DNA of 38,392 nt from an uncultured Caulobacter sp. (GTDB lineage Bacteria; Pseudomonadota; Alphaproteobacteria; Caulobacterales; Caulobacteraceae): positions 1-38,392 of the forward strand of contig CALKHU010000236.1 of NCBI GenBank assembly GCA_937991555.1, given 5' to 3'. The position numbers were made by a program, and so were the translations under genes. Each line of letters opens with the position of its first letter. The stretch's first letter is position 1. This document shows, piece by piece, positions 1 through 6,857 of this stretch. The notes under the pieces were generated by a model. The model saw nothing but the letters and a program-made list of their open reading frames with translations. It ran no database searches and was not told where the DNA came from.

Positions 1-51
1 GTTCTGCATGTCGCCGTGGCCGAAATGTCTCAGGTTGTGACCGCGGTGTGA
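1..51 (+). CDS. possible C-terminal tail of an upstream gene (partial)
   Basis: Frame 1 is open from the window edge to a TGA at 49-51 and reads as 16 residues ending in AEMSQVVTAV. The edge prevents any family assignment. Such a short open stretch is weak evidence in GC-rich DNA, so this may be chance. Confidence 0.2.
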   Translation, partial: VLHVAVAEMSQVVTAV

Positions 52-108
52 AGAAACGGGGTCAATACCGCGTCAGCGACGCCGGGCAGGAGGGGTCTGA
101 ACCAATCG

Positions 109-249
109 CTCTCCCCGTGGGAGAGCTGTCGCCGCGAAGCGATGACTGAGTGGGAAGAACCGAGACCGGCCGTCTGGCCGCCGGGGTTCCCACTCCGACC
201 CTGCTCCGCCCTGTCGAGCTCCGCAGGCCCACCTCTCCCACGGGGAGAG
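109..249. repeat. inverted-repeat (MITE-like) intergenic element, copy 1
   Basis: A perfect 17-bp inverted repeat bounds this stretch: CTCTCCCCGTGGGAGAG at 109-125 and its reverse complement at 233-249. Each end is itself an imperfect small palindrome. The element is about 140 bp, carries no gene and lies just downstream of gcvPB. Its architecture resembles the elements at 1848-1999 and 3378-3529, but its terminal sequence differs. It could act as a 3' hairpin of the gcv transcript or be a non-autonomous mobile element. Positions 52-108 and 250-272 show nothing recognisable. Confidence 0.7.
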
Positions 250-272
250 GGATGGCCGTGGCGGACCGGACC

Positions 273-1829
273 CTACTCCGGCTTCCACCTCAGTTTCGGC
301 TTCCGCGCGGCAAGGGTCTCGTCGAGGCGACGCAGCGGGGCGTGGAACGGCGCGCCCTTGAAGCGTTCGACCTCGCCGGCCTTCGCCGACTCCGCCAGGG
401 TTCGCAGGGCGTGGACGAAACGGTCCAGTTCCTGCCGGCTCTCGGTCTCGGTCGGTTCGATCAGCATCGCCCCGTGGACGACCAGCGGGAAGTACATGGT
501 CATCGGGTGGAAGCCCTCGTCGATCATCGCCTTGGCGAAGTCGAGCGTGGTCACGCCGGTTCCCTCCAGCCAGCGGTCATCGAACAGCGCCTCGTGCATG
601 CAGGGTCCGTCCGGGAAGGCCGGGCTCATCACGTCCGACAGGCTGGCCTTGATGTAATTGGCGTTCAGCACAGCGTCCTCGGCGACCTGGCGCAGGCCGT
701 CGGCGCCGTGGCTGCGCATGTAGGCGTAGGCCCGCACGAACATCCCCATCTGGCCGTGGAAGGCGCTCATCCGGCCGAAGGCGGCGGCGGCTTCGCCGAC
801 CTGCTCCTCGACGAGAGCGAAACCGTCGGCGTGGCTGACGACCCACGGCGCCGGGGCGAAGGCGGCCAGCGCCTCGCTCAGCACCACCGGACCCGCGCCC
901 GGCCCGCCGCCGCCGTGGGGCGTCGAGAAGGTCTTGTGCAGGTTGATGTGCATGGCGTCGACGCCCAGGTCGCCCGGTCGCACCCGGCCGACGATGGCGT
1001 TGAAGTTGGCCCCGTCGCAGTAGAAGTAGGCCCCGGCCGCGTGGGTCAGGCGGCTGATCTCCAGGATGTCGCGCTCGAACAGCCCGCAGGTGTTGGGGTT
1101 GGTCACCATGATCGCGGCCACGTCCGGCCCGAGCTTGGCCTCGAGATCGGCGAGGTCGACGCGGCCGTCCTCTGTCTGGGCGATCTCGACAACGCTGTAG
1201 CCGACGAAGGCGGCCGTGGCCGGGTTGGTGCCGTGGGCGCTGGTCGGGCAGAGCACGGTCTTGCGGCGGCCCTGGCCGTTGGCTTCGTGGGCCGCCTTGA
1301 TGGCCAGCAGGCCGCACAGCTCGCCGTGCGCGCCAGCCTTGGGCGTCAGCGCGACCGCAGGCATGCCGGTCAACGTCTTCAGCCAGTGCGCCAGGCGGTC
1401 CATCAGCTCCAGCGCGCCCTGCACCGTCGAGACGGGCTGCAGCGGGTGGATGTCCGAGAAGCCCGGCAGCCGGGCCATCTTCTCGTTCAGGCGCGGGTTG
1501 TGCTTCATCGTGCACGAGCCGAGCGGATAGAGGGCCAGGTCGATGGCGTGGTTCTTTTGACTGAGGCGCACGTAGTGGCGCACCGCCTCCGGCTCGCTCA
1601 GGCCCGGCAGGCCGATGGCGGCCTCCCGCATCAGGCCCGAGAGGCCTTCGTCGGCTTCGGCGGCTTCCGGCAGGTCGACGCCGGTCTTGTTCCAGCCGCC
1701 CAGCTCGAAGATCAGCGGCTCGTCCTGCAGCAGGCCGCGCGCGCCGGTGAGGGTGGCGTGGACGTCGTTGGCGGCGACGTCGGTGTCGGGGCGAGTGGGG
1801 CGGCCCACGGTGTTCATGCTGCTGCTCAT
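273..1829 (-). CDS. gcvPB: glycine dehydrogenase (decarboxylating) subunit 2
   Basis: This is the C-terminal half of the split P-protein of the glycine cleavage system, the PLP enzyme that decarboxylates glycine and loads the aminomethyl group onto lipoylated GcvH in the cytoplasm. The protein is 518 residues. The PLP lysine is K299 in NLHKTFSTPHGGGGPG, the classic P-protein motif. The ATG at 1829 (MSSSMNTVG) was chosen because an AGGGGAG ribosome-binding site lies 7 nt upstream. The reading frame stays open further upstream only through a repeat element. It is the last gene of gcvT-gcvH-gcvPA-gcvPB and is separated from gcvPA by 184 bp filled by an inverted-repeat element. Function is confident from family knowledge. 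Confidence 0.96.
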   Translation of the reverse strand: MSSSMNTVGRPTRPDTDVAANDVHATLTGARGLLQDEPLIFELGGWNKTGVDLPEAAEADEGLSGLMREAAIGLPGLSEPEAVRHYVRLSQKNHAIDLALYPLGSCTMKHNPRLNEKMARLPGFSDIHPLQPVSTVQGALELMDRLAHWLKTLTGMPAVALTPKAGAHGELCGLLAIKAAHEANGQGRRKTVLCPTSAHGTNPATAAFVGYSVVEIAQTEDGRVDLADLEAKLGPDVAAIMVTNPNTCGLFERDILEISRLTHAAGAYFYCDGANFNAIVGRVRPGDLGVDAMHINLHKTFSTPHGGGGPGAGPVVLSEALAAFAPAPWVVSHADGFALVEEQVGEAAAAFGRMSAFHGQMGMFVRAYAYMRSHGADGLRQVAEDAVLNANYIKASLSDVMSPAFPDGPCMHEALFDDRWLEGTGVTTLDFAKAMIDEGFHPMTMYFPLVVHGAMLIEPTETESRQELDRFVHALRTLAESAKAGEVERFKGAPFHAPLRRLDETLAARKPKLRWKPE

Positions 1830-1847
1830 CGGAAGGCTCCCCTGAAG

Positions 1848-1999
1848 CCCTCCTCCTCGATGGAGGAGGGTTGGGTGGTGGTGTGGCCGCTGTGCTGAAG
1901 CGAGAGGCTCGGCAGGGCGTCGGCGCACTCAAGCGGGTTACCCGCGAGGTCATGGCCACACCACCATCCCCGGCCCTTCCTCCACCGAGGAGGAAGGGA
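1848..1999. repeat. inverted-repeat (MITE-like) element between gcvPA and gcvPB
   Basis: A ~150-bp element with long, imperfect terminal inverted repeats: about 1848-1890 on the left and 1953-1999 on the right. Each starts with a small palindrome (CCTCCTCGATGGAGG on the left, CCTCCACCGAGGAGG on the right) followed by a GGTGGTGTGGCC tract. It fills the gap between two genes of one operon, so the mRNA would carry a very long hairpin there. The core between the arms differs from that of the sister copy at 3378-3529. Confidence 0.8.
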
Positions 2000-2013
2000 G
2001 AAGCGGGTCGTGC

Positions 2014-3357
2014 TCACGCCATCACCTCCGTCAGGGCGGCCTGGAAGGCGGCGATGTCGCCCTCGGTCACGGTCTCGGTCGCGCAGACCAGCAGGACGTC
2101 GTCCAGGCCGGCGGTCGGCGCCAGGCGGCTGTAGGGCACGCCGCCCAGCACGCCCCGGCCGGCCAGCGCCTGGACCACCTCTGCGGCGGGCCTGGCCAGC
2201 TTCAGGGCGAACTCGTTGAAGAAGCGCGGGGTGAACACCTCGACGCCCGTCACGGTCTCCAGCGCCGCCTTCAGCTCGCGGGCGCGCTGGTGGTTCAGGG
2301 CCGCGACCCGGCGCAGGCCGGTCTCGCCCAGCAGGCTCATGTGGATCGAGAAGGCCAGGGCGCAGAGGCCGCTGTTGGTGCAGATGTTCGAGGTCGCCTT
2401 GTCGCGGCGGATGTGCTGCTCGCGGGTCGACAGGGTCAGCACGAAGCCGCGGCGGCCGTCGGCGTCGACGGTCTCGCCGCAGAGCCGGCCCGGCGCCTGG
2501 CGCACGAACTTCTCACGGCAGGCAAAGAGGCCGACGTACGGGCCGCCGAAGTTCAGGGCGTTGCCGATCGACTGGCCCTCGGCCACGGCGATGTCGGCGC
2601 CCATCTCGCCGGGCGACTTCAGCAGGCCGAAGGACATCGCCTCGGTGGCGACCACGATCAGCAGGGCGCCGGCGGCGTGGGCGGCCTCGGCGATCTTCGT
2701 GACGTCCGTGGCCGTGCCGAACACGTTGGGCGTCTGGACGACGACGCAGGCGGTGTCGGCGTCGATGGCGGCGATCACCGCGTCCTCGGCGTCGACGGCG
2801 GCGGGCAGGGCGGCGACCTCCATGCCCTCGGCGTGGGCCAGGGTCTCGGTCGTCGCGACGTAGTGCGGGTGAACCCCGCCCGACATCACCGCGCGGTTCC
2901 GCTTCGTCACGCGCTTGGCCATCATCACCGCCTCCGCGGTGGCGGTGGAGCCGTCGTAGAGCGAGGCGTTGGCGACCTCCATCCCGGTCAGGGCGGCGAC
3001 CTGGGTCTGGAACTCGAACAGCACCTGCAGCGTGCCCTGGGCGATCTCGGGCTGGTAGGGCGTGTAGCTGGTCAGGAACTCCGACCGCTGGATGATGTGA
3101 TCGACCGTGGCCGGGACGTGGTGCCTGTAGGCGCCGGCGCCGCAGAAGAACGGAATCGAACCGGCGGCCACGTTGCGGGCGGCCAGGGCGCTGAGCTCGC
3201 GCTCCACCTCCAGCTCACCGGCCACGCGCGGCAGGTCGACGAAGCCCTCCCGCCGGGCGGCGGCGGGCACGTCCACGAACAGGTCATCGACCGAGGCGAC
3301 GCCGATGGCGGAGAGCATCTCCGCGCGGTCGTCGGGGGTCAGGGGGAGGTAGCGCAT
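2014..3357 (-). CDS. gcvPA: glycine dehydrogenase (decarboxylating) subunit 1
   Basis: N-terminal half of the split P-protein, which pairs with GcvPB to form the active glycine decarboxylase. At 447 residues it has the usual subunit length. It begins MRYLPLTPDDRAEMLSAIG and contains family stretches such as FFCGAGAYRHHVP and SYTPYQPEIAQGTLQ. It lacks the PLP lysine, as expected for subunit 1. The ATG at 3357 is chosen over an upstream in-frame start because the extra 47 residues would be translated from the repeat element at 3378-3529. It sits third in the gcv operon and has an inverted-repeat element on each side, an unusual arrangement. Confidence 0.96.
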   Translation of the reverse strand: MRYLPLTPDDRAEMLSAIGVASVDDLFVDVPAAARREGFVDLPRVAGELEVERELSALAARNVAAGSIPFFCGAGAYRHHVPATVDHIIQRSEFLTSYTPYQPEIAQGTLQVLFEFQTQVAALTGMEVANASLYDGSTATAEAVMMAKRVTKRNRAVMSGGVHPHYVATTETLAHAEGMEVAALPAAVDAEDAVIAAIDADTACVVVQTPNVFGTATDVTKIAEAAHAAGALLIVVATEAMSFGLLKSPGEMGADIAVAEGQSIGNALNFGGPYVGLFACREKFVRQAPGRLCGETVDADGRRGFVLTLSTREQHIRRDKATSNICTNSGLCALAFSIHMSLLGETGLRRVAALNHQRARELKAALETVTGVEVFTPRFFNEFALKLARPAAEVVQALAGRGVLGGVPYSRLAPTAGLDDVLLVCATETVTEGDIAAFQAALTEVMA

Positions 3358-3377
3358 ACGGGAGGTCCGCTTCTTCT

Positions 3378-3529
3378 CCCTTCCTCCTCGATGGAGGAAG
3401 GGCCGGGGATGGTGGTGGGGGCGTGGGCAGTTGGAAGTGGGCTCAACGGGCTCGGGGCCACCAGCGCCCTTCGCCAAAGTCAGCGGCCACACCACCACCC
3501 CTGCCCCTCCTCCATCGAGGAGGAGGGGT
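3378..3529. repeat. inverted-repeat (MITE-like) element between gcvH and gcvPA
   Basis: Sister copy of the element at 1848-1999. The left arm is at about 3378-3419 and the right arm at about 3485-3529, both carrying the CCTCCTCGATGGAGG-type palindrome and the GGTGGTG tract, with an unrelated core. It occupies nearly all of the 177-bp gap between gcvH and gcvPA. Similar arms with divergent cores suggest either independent insertions or selection on the arms to pair. Confidence 0.8.
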
Positions 3530-3534
3530 AAGAG

Positions 3535-3900
3535 CTAGAGTGTGCCGAGGTATTCTTCGTACGCGGCGCGATCCATCAGGGCGTCGACCTGGGAAGGGTC
3601 GCTGACCTTGATCTTCGCGAACCAGCCGCCGGCTTCCGGGGCGGCGTTGACGGTCTCGGGCGCGTCGGCGAGCTCGCCGTTGGCTTCCACGACCTCGCCC
3701 GACACTGGAGCGTAGACGTCGGAGGCGGCCTTCACGCTCTCGACGACGGCCATGGCGTCGCCCTGATTAAGCACCTTGCCGACGTCGGGCGCCTCGACGA
3801 ACACCACATCGCCCAGCTGCTCGGCGGCATAGGCGGTGATGCCGACGGTGGCGACGTCGCCGTTCAGCTCGACCCACTCGTGATCCCTGGTGAAGCGCAT
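3535..3900 (-). CDS. gcvH: glycine cleavage system H protein
   Basis: Lipoyl carrier of the glycine cleavage system. It shuttles the aminomethyl group from the P-protein to the T-protein and is then reoxidised by the L-protein. The protein is 121 residues, close to the family norm. It opens with MRFTRDHEWVEL and carries the lipoylation site K57 in VVESVKAASDVYAPVSGEV. It starts 12 bp after gcvT ends, so the two are surely cotranscribed. No L-protein gene (lpd) lies in this window; as usual it would be shared with the 2-oxoacid dehydrogenases. Confidence 0.97.
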   Translation of the reverse strand: MRFTRDHEWVELNGDVATVGITAYAAEQLGDVVFVEAPDVGKVLNQGDAMAVVESVKAASDVYAPVSGEVVEANGELADAPETVNAAPEAGGWFAKIKVSDPSQVDALMDRAAYEEYLGTL

Positions 3901-3912
3901 GGAGAGACCCTT

Positions 3913-5028
3913 TCAGACCTTGCGGACGTAGCGGTTGGGGACGAAGGGCATGGCGACGACCTCAGCCGCGCCGGACTTGCCCCGGACAATGACGTTGAGG
4001 CTCGTGCCGACGGCCGCGAGCGCGGGCGGGACGAAGCCCATGGCGATGGGATGGCCGAGCGAGGGCGCGAAGCCGCCGCTGGTGACGACGCCGACGACCG
4101 TGCCGTCCGTGTCAGCGATCTCGGCGCCTTCGCGGGCCGGGGCGCCGCTGAGGATCTTCAGACCCACACGGACGCGCGATGGACCCTCGGCCAGCTCCCT
4201 GACGATGCGGGCGGCGCCCGGGAAGTCCTGGGCGTCGCGGCGCTTCTTCGACACCGCGAAGGTCAGGGCGGCCTCGACCGGGCTGACCGTCTCGTCGACG
4301 TCGTGGCCGTAGAGCGGCAGGCCGGCCTCGAGGCGCAGGCTGTCGCGGGCCCCGAGGCCGATCGGCTTCACACGCTCGTCGGCCAGCAGGGTGTTCCACA
4401 CGTCCGTGGCGGCGCTCGCCGGGATCGAGATCTCGTAGCCGTCCTCGCCCGTGTAGCCCGAGCGCGAGATCAGCACGTCGACGCCGAAGCCGGTGGTCGC
4501 CCAGCTGTCCATGAACACCTTGCCGGCGGCTTCGGGGATGTGTTTCGCCAGCACCTCGGCGGCCTTCGGCCCCTGCAGCGCCAGCAGCGCGCGGTTCTCG
4601 AGCCGCTCGATCGTGACCTGCGGCGCCAGCTCGTCGTCGATGACGCGGAAATCGTTGTCCTTGCAGGCGCCGTTGACGATCACGAACAGGCCGTCGTCAT
4701 CCGGACGCGAGGCCATCAGGTCGTCGATGATGCCGCCCTTCTTGTTCAGCAGCAGGGAGTAGCGCTGCTTGCCGGGGGCCAGGCCGATGAAATCGCCGGG
4801 GGTGATCTCCTCGAACGCCGACAGCGGCGAGACGCCGCGCAGCTTCGCCTGGCCCATGTGCGAGACGTCGAACAGGCCGGCGCTCTCGCGGGTCCAGAGG
4901 TGCTCCCTGAGCACGCCGTCGCGGTACTGCACCGGCATGGCGTAGCCCGCGAACGGCACCATGCGCGCGCCGGCGGCGACGTGGGCGTCGTAGAGCGGGG
5001 TCTTCTTGAGATCGGCTTCTGAGGACAC
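3913..5028 (-). CDS. gcvT: aminomethyltransferase (glycine cleavage T protein)
   Basis: Tetrahydrofolate-dependent T-protein that releases ammonia from the aminomethyl-lipoyl H-protein and forms 5,10-methylene-THF. It has 371 residues and an intact family layout: an N-terminal folate-binding region (KTPLYDAHVAAGARMVPFAGYAMPVQY, followed by FDVSHMGQAKLRG) and a C-terminal barrel with GYTGEDGYEIS and LGARDSLRLEAGLPLYG. The start is a GTG at 5028 with GGAG about 7 nt upstream. It is the first gene of the gcv operon and lies about 60 bp downstream of the tandem glycine riboswitch, which should couple its expression to glycine. Confidence 0.97.
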   Translation of the reverse strand: MSSEADLKKTPLYDAHVAAGARMVPFAGYAMPVQYRDGVLREHLWTRESAGLFDVSHMGQAKLRGVSPLSAFEEITPGDFIGLAPGKQRYSLLLNKKGGIIDDLMASRPDDDGLFVIVNGACKDNDFRVIDDELAPQVTIERLENRALLALQGPKAAEVLAKHIPEAAGKVFMDSWATTGFGVDVLISRSGYTGEDGYEISIPASAATDVWNTLLADERVKPIGLGARDSLRLEAGLPLYGHDVDETVSPVEAALTFAVSKKRRDAQDFPGAARIVRELAEGPSRVRVGLKILSGAPAREGAEIADTDGTVVGVVTSGGFAPSLGHPIAMGFVPPALAAVGTSLNVIVRGKSGAAEVVAMPFVPNRYVRKV

Positions 5029-5088
5029 GCTGGGCTCCGGCGGGGTCGATGCGTCTCGTCCGGCCGATGGCCGTCCGATTCGCCCCCG

Positions 5089-5263
5089 CTGTCCCTGAGC
5101 CTGAGAGATTTCGGGCGACGAACGTCACCCTTGCTCCTTCGGCGGCCACAGATGCGGCCTTTCCAGCGTTCCTAAGTCTCGCGGTCCTTTTGCCTGAGCG
5201 TTTCCGGGGCGGTTGCGCCTTCGGCCTCGGGATTCGCACCCGATGTCTCCCGCGAGACGCGGC
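5089..5263 (-). promoter_or_regulatory. tandem glycine riboswitch upstream of gcvT
   Basis: Read on the minus strand, the leader holds two glycine-aptamer cores in series. The first (about 5263-5180) contains GGCCGAAGGCGCAA followed by CGCTCAGGCAAAAGGACCGC. The second (about 5162-5089) contains GCCGCCGAAGGAGCAA and ends with CTCTCAGGCTCAGGGACAG. These are the conserved elements of the two aptamers, joined by a short linker. Glycine riboswitches in front of gcv operons normally turn expression on when glycine is abundant. The 60 bp before the gcvT start do not show an obvious terminator with a U-tract, so translational control is possible. Confidence 0.93.
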
Positions 5264-5287
5264 GTGTGTGCGGGAGCAGGGGCCGGG

Positions 5288-5293
5288 AGTCAA
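5288..5293 (-). promoter_or_regulatory. candidate -35 element of the gcv operon promoter
   Basis: TTGACT, read 5293 to 5288 on the minus strand, lies 25 bp upstream of the riboswitch. It is embedded in a 19-bp string that matches the rpmJ promoter at 33121-33149 at 18 of 19 positions. At the expected spacing the -10 region reads roughly CACACG or CACACA, a poor match, so only the -35 side is supported. Confidence 0.45.
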
Positions 5294-5300
5294 CTGACCC

Positions 5301-5327
5301 TTTGAGGTCGCAAAATGCGATCTCAAA
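5301..5327. promoter_or_regulatory. 27-bp operator-like palindrome, upstream copy
   Basis: Arms TTTGAGGTCGCA (5301-5312) and TGCGATCTCAAA (5316-5327) are inverted around AAA and match at 11 of 12 positions. A perfect copy with the same 12-3-12 layout lies inside the ORF6N gene at 5593-5619. It sits just upstream of the presumed gcv -35 and about 100 bp before the possible GTG of the ORF6N gene, in the divergent intergenic region. Read in one frame it would encode LRSQNAIS followed soon by a stop, so it may instead be a coding relic of an ORF6N gene. Confidence 0.6.
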
Positions 5328-5467
5328 CGCCCCTTGAATTGCATTATGAGTCGATGCTCTCAAAACTGGCGGGCGCGACTGTGACGTCAAACGGGAAAGC
5401 CAGTGTCGACGACCGCTGAGATCGAATTGGGAGAGCCGCCCTCCGTCCTGTTCGCGGCGAGGCCGTT

Positions 5468-6202
5468 GTGCTGGACGCCGACGTGGCAAGGCTTTTCGGG
5501 GTTGCGACGCGGCAGCTGAACCAGCAGTTGCGGCGCAATGCCGACAAGTTCGAGGGGTTCGCGTTTCAGCTCTCAGCGGCTGAGCTTTCCGACTTGAGAT
5601 CACAAAATGTGATCTCAAGCTCGGACCACGGCGGTAGTCGCTATCGACCCTACGCCTTCACTGAGCACGGGGTCGTCATGGCGGCCACGGTCCTGAAGTC
5701 CGCGCAGGCGGTCGCGGCGTCGCGTTTCATCATCAAGGCCTTCGTGGCGGTGCGCAGCAGGCTGGTGTCCGACGGCCGCAACCTGCCGACCCTGGTCGAC
5801 GCCCGCGAGCTGCTGCCATTACGCACCGAGGCCCGGACCGGGCTGATGGCCAAACTCGACCGGGCGCTCGGCCGGGTTCTGGACGCCATCGCCGACCCGG
5901 TCGCCCGGACCACCGTCCGGGAGGAAGCGCAGGCCATCGCCGCCGAGGGACTCCACGCGATCAAGGCCTGGCTCAATCGGCCCGGCGTCCAGAACGAGAA
6001 GACCCTGGCCGAAGTGCAGAAGCTGCTGGCCGAGGCCGACGCGATTATGGCTGAGGCGGCCGTGAAGGCCACCGAGAACCAGCACCGGCAACTGGCCCTG
6101 CTTGCGAAGCAGCTGCGGCTGGTGCTGGTCGCGCAGCAGTTCCTGGAGAGCGGCAGCGTCGACGCTCTGCTCATGACCTTGAAGGACCTGGAAGGTCACT
6201 GA
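5468..6202 (+). CDS. ORF6N-domain protein with a probable 5' frameshift
   Basis: The N-terminal part matches the ORF6N DNA-binding domain found in phage antirepressor-like proteins and chromosomal relatives: LDADVARLFGVATRQLNQQ, then LRSQNVISS and YAFTEHGVVM (about residues 2-75). The remainder is helical and Ala-rich. The frame from GTG 5468 gives 244 residues but lacks the first strand of the domain. The missing VRGEAVVLD segment is present in the same frame upstream of 5468 without a start codon, while a typical N-terminus (GTG 5403, VSTTAEIE) sits in a different frame. A one-base loss near 5447 would join them. The stop overlaps the converging TetR gene by 7 nt. DNA binding is inferred; its target is unknown. 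Confidence 0.75.
   Translation: MLDADVARLFGVATRQLNQQLRRNADKFEGFAFQLSAAELSDLRSQNVISSSDHGGSRYRPYAFTEHGVVMAATVLKSAQAVAASRFIIKAFVAVRSRLVSDGRNLPTLVDARELLPLRTEARTGLMAKLDRALGRVLDAIADPVARTTVREEAQAIAAEGLHAIKAWLNRPGVQNEKTLAEVQKLLAEADAIMAEAAVKATENQHRQLALLAKQLRLVLVAQQFLESGSVDALLMTLKDLEGH
5593..5619. promoter_or_regulatory. 27-bp perfect palindrome inside the ORF6N coding region
   Basis: Arms CTTGAGATCACA (5593-5604) and TGTGATCTCAAG (5608-5619) flank AAA and are perfect inverted repeats. The DNA encodes the LRSQNVIS motif of the ORF6N domain. The copy at 5301-5327 shares the 12-3-12 layout and the central CAAAATG. Centre-to-centre distance is 292 bp. Dual coding and operator use is inferred. Confidence 0.6.
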
Positions 6203-6762
6203 CCGGACGAGCGTGGGCTCCGCCGCTCCAGGTCACGGACGGCGGCAAGCGCCCGCTCCTGGCCTGAGCAGATATCCACCAGCGCCAGACCGTCGAGGGT
6301 GGCGAGGATCCGCGCCGCGGCGCCCTTGGGGTCCGGCGTCCGCGCGGGATCCAGCCTGGACTCGATCCAGTCGAGGAAGCCGCCGGTGATGGCGGCGGCG
6401 ATATCGACGTAGGGCGCTTCCCGCCGCGCGGCGGCGGCGACGATCTCGATCCAAAGGCGCATGTAGGGCCGGAACGGTCCGTCGACGACATGCCGGGCCG
6501 TGGCCGCCAGGAACGCGTCCGGATCCAGTCGCGTCCCTTCGGGGACGGCCCGACCCATGCCGGCGGCCATGTCGCCGGCCACCTTCTGCAGCGCCAGGGC
6601 CAGGACCTCGGTCTTGTCGGCGAAGTAGTAGAGCAGCATGCGGTCGCTGACCCCGGCGGCCGAGGCCAGCTGGCGCAGGCTGGCCTGCGACAGGCCTGTC
6701 CGCAGCAGGTGCCCGGCCAGATCGCCGATCACCCGCTCCCGTTGGTCATCCCGCACTGTCAT
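6196..6762 (-). CDS. TetR/AcrR family transcriptional regulator
   Basis: A 188-residue one-component repressor. The N-terminal helix-turn-helix is clear: LRQLASAAGVSDRMLLYYFADKTEVLALAL, about residues 28-57. The C-terminal half is the variable ligand-binding and dimerisation domain (family knowledge). It is divergent from the small membrane protein gene at 6858-7205, and the 95-bp space between holds two TGTAGC/GCTACA palindromes. By the usual rule for this arrangement it represses itself and the membrane protein gene. The ligand is not predictable from the sequence. Its 3' end overlaps the ORF6N gene by 7 nt, tail to tail. Confidence 0.92.
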   Translation of the reverse strand: MTVRDDQRERVIGDLAGHLLRTGLSQASLRQLASAAGVSDRMLLYYFADKTEVLALALQKVAGDMAAGMGRAVPEGTRLDPDAFLAATARHVVDGPFRPYMRLWIEIVAAAARREAPYVDIAAAITGGFLDWIESRLDPARTPDPKGAAARILATLDGLALVDICSGQERALAAVRDLERRSPRSSGQ

Positions 6763-6774
6763 CCCGAACCCTAT

Positions 6775-6817
6775 TGTAGCATTTGCTACAGGCGTCTAGT
6801 CTGTAGCGATCGCTACA
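6775..6817. promoter_or_regulatory. two TetR operator-like palindromes
   Basis: Two related palindromes lie in the divergent space: TGTAGCATTTGCTACA (6775-6790) and TGTAGCGATCGCTACA (6802-6817, perfect over 16 bp). They share the arms TGTAGC/GCTACA, and their centres are 27 bp apart, between 2 and 3 helical turns. They lie 13 bp from the TetR start and 40 bp from the membrane protein start, where binding would block transcription both ways. Binding by the adjacent TetR protein is inferred. Confidence 0.75.
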
Positions 6818-6857
6818 AGCGGCGCCTCTGGCCCGCATCCTGGCCTGGGAGGCGCAC

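Noticed and set aside
150..1898. Long plus-strand open frame opposite gcvPB
   Set aside because: It is antisense to a gene with intact catalytic motifs. Its His/Arg/Val-rich composition is typical of GC-rich shadow frames. The same holds for frames opposite the metalloprotease, argS, M20 and pepF genes.
5049..5297. 82-residue plus-strand ORF over the gcv leader
   Set aside because: It is fully covered by the tandem glycine riboswitch on the minus strand, which explains the sequence conservation.
5468..6202. Prophage remnant
   Set aside because: ORF6N domains occur in phages, but no integrase, structural gene, att repeat or tRNA target is near, so an isolated gene is the simpler reading.
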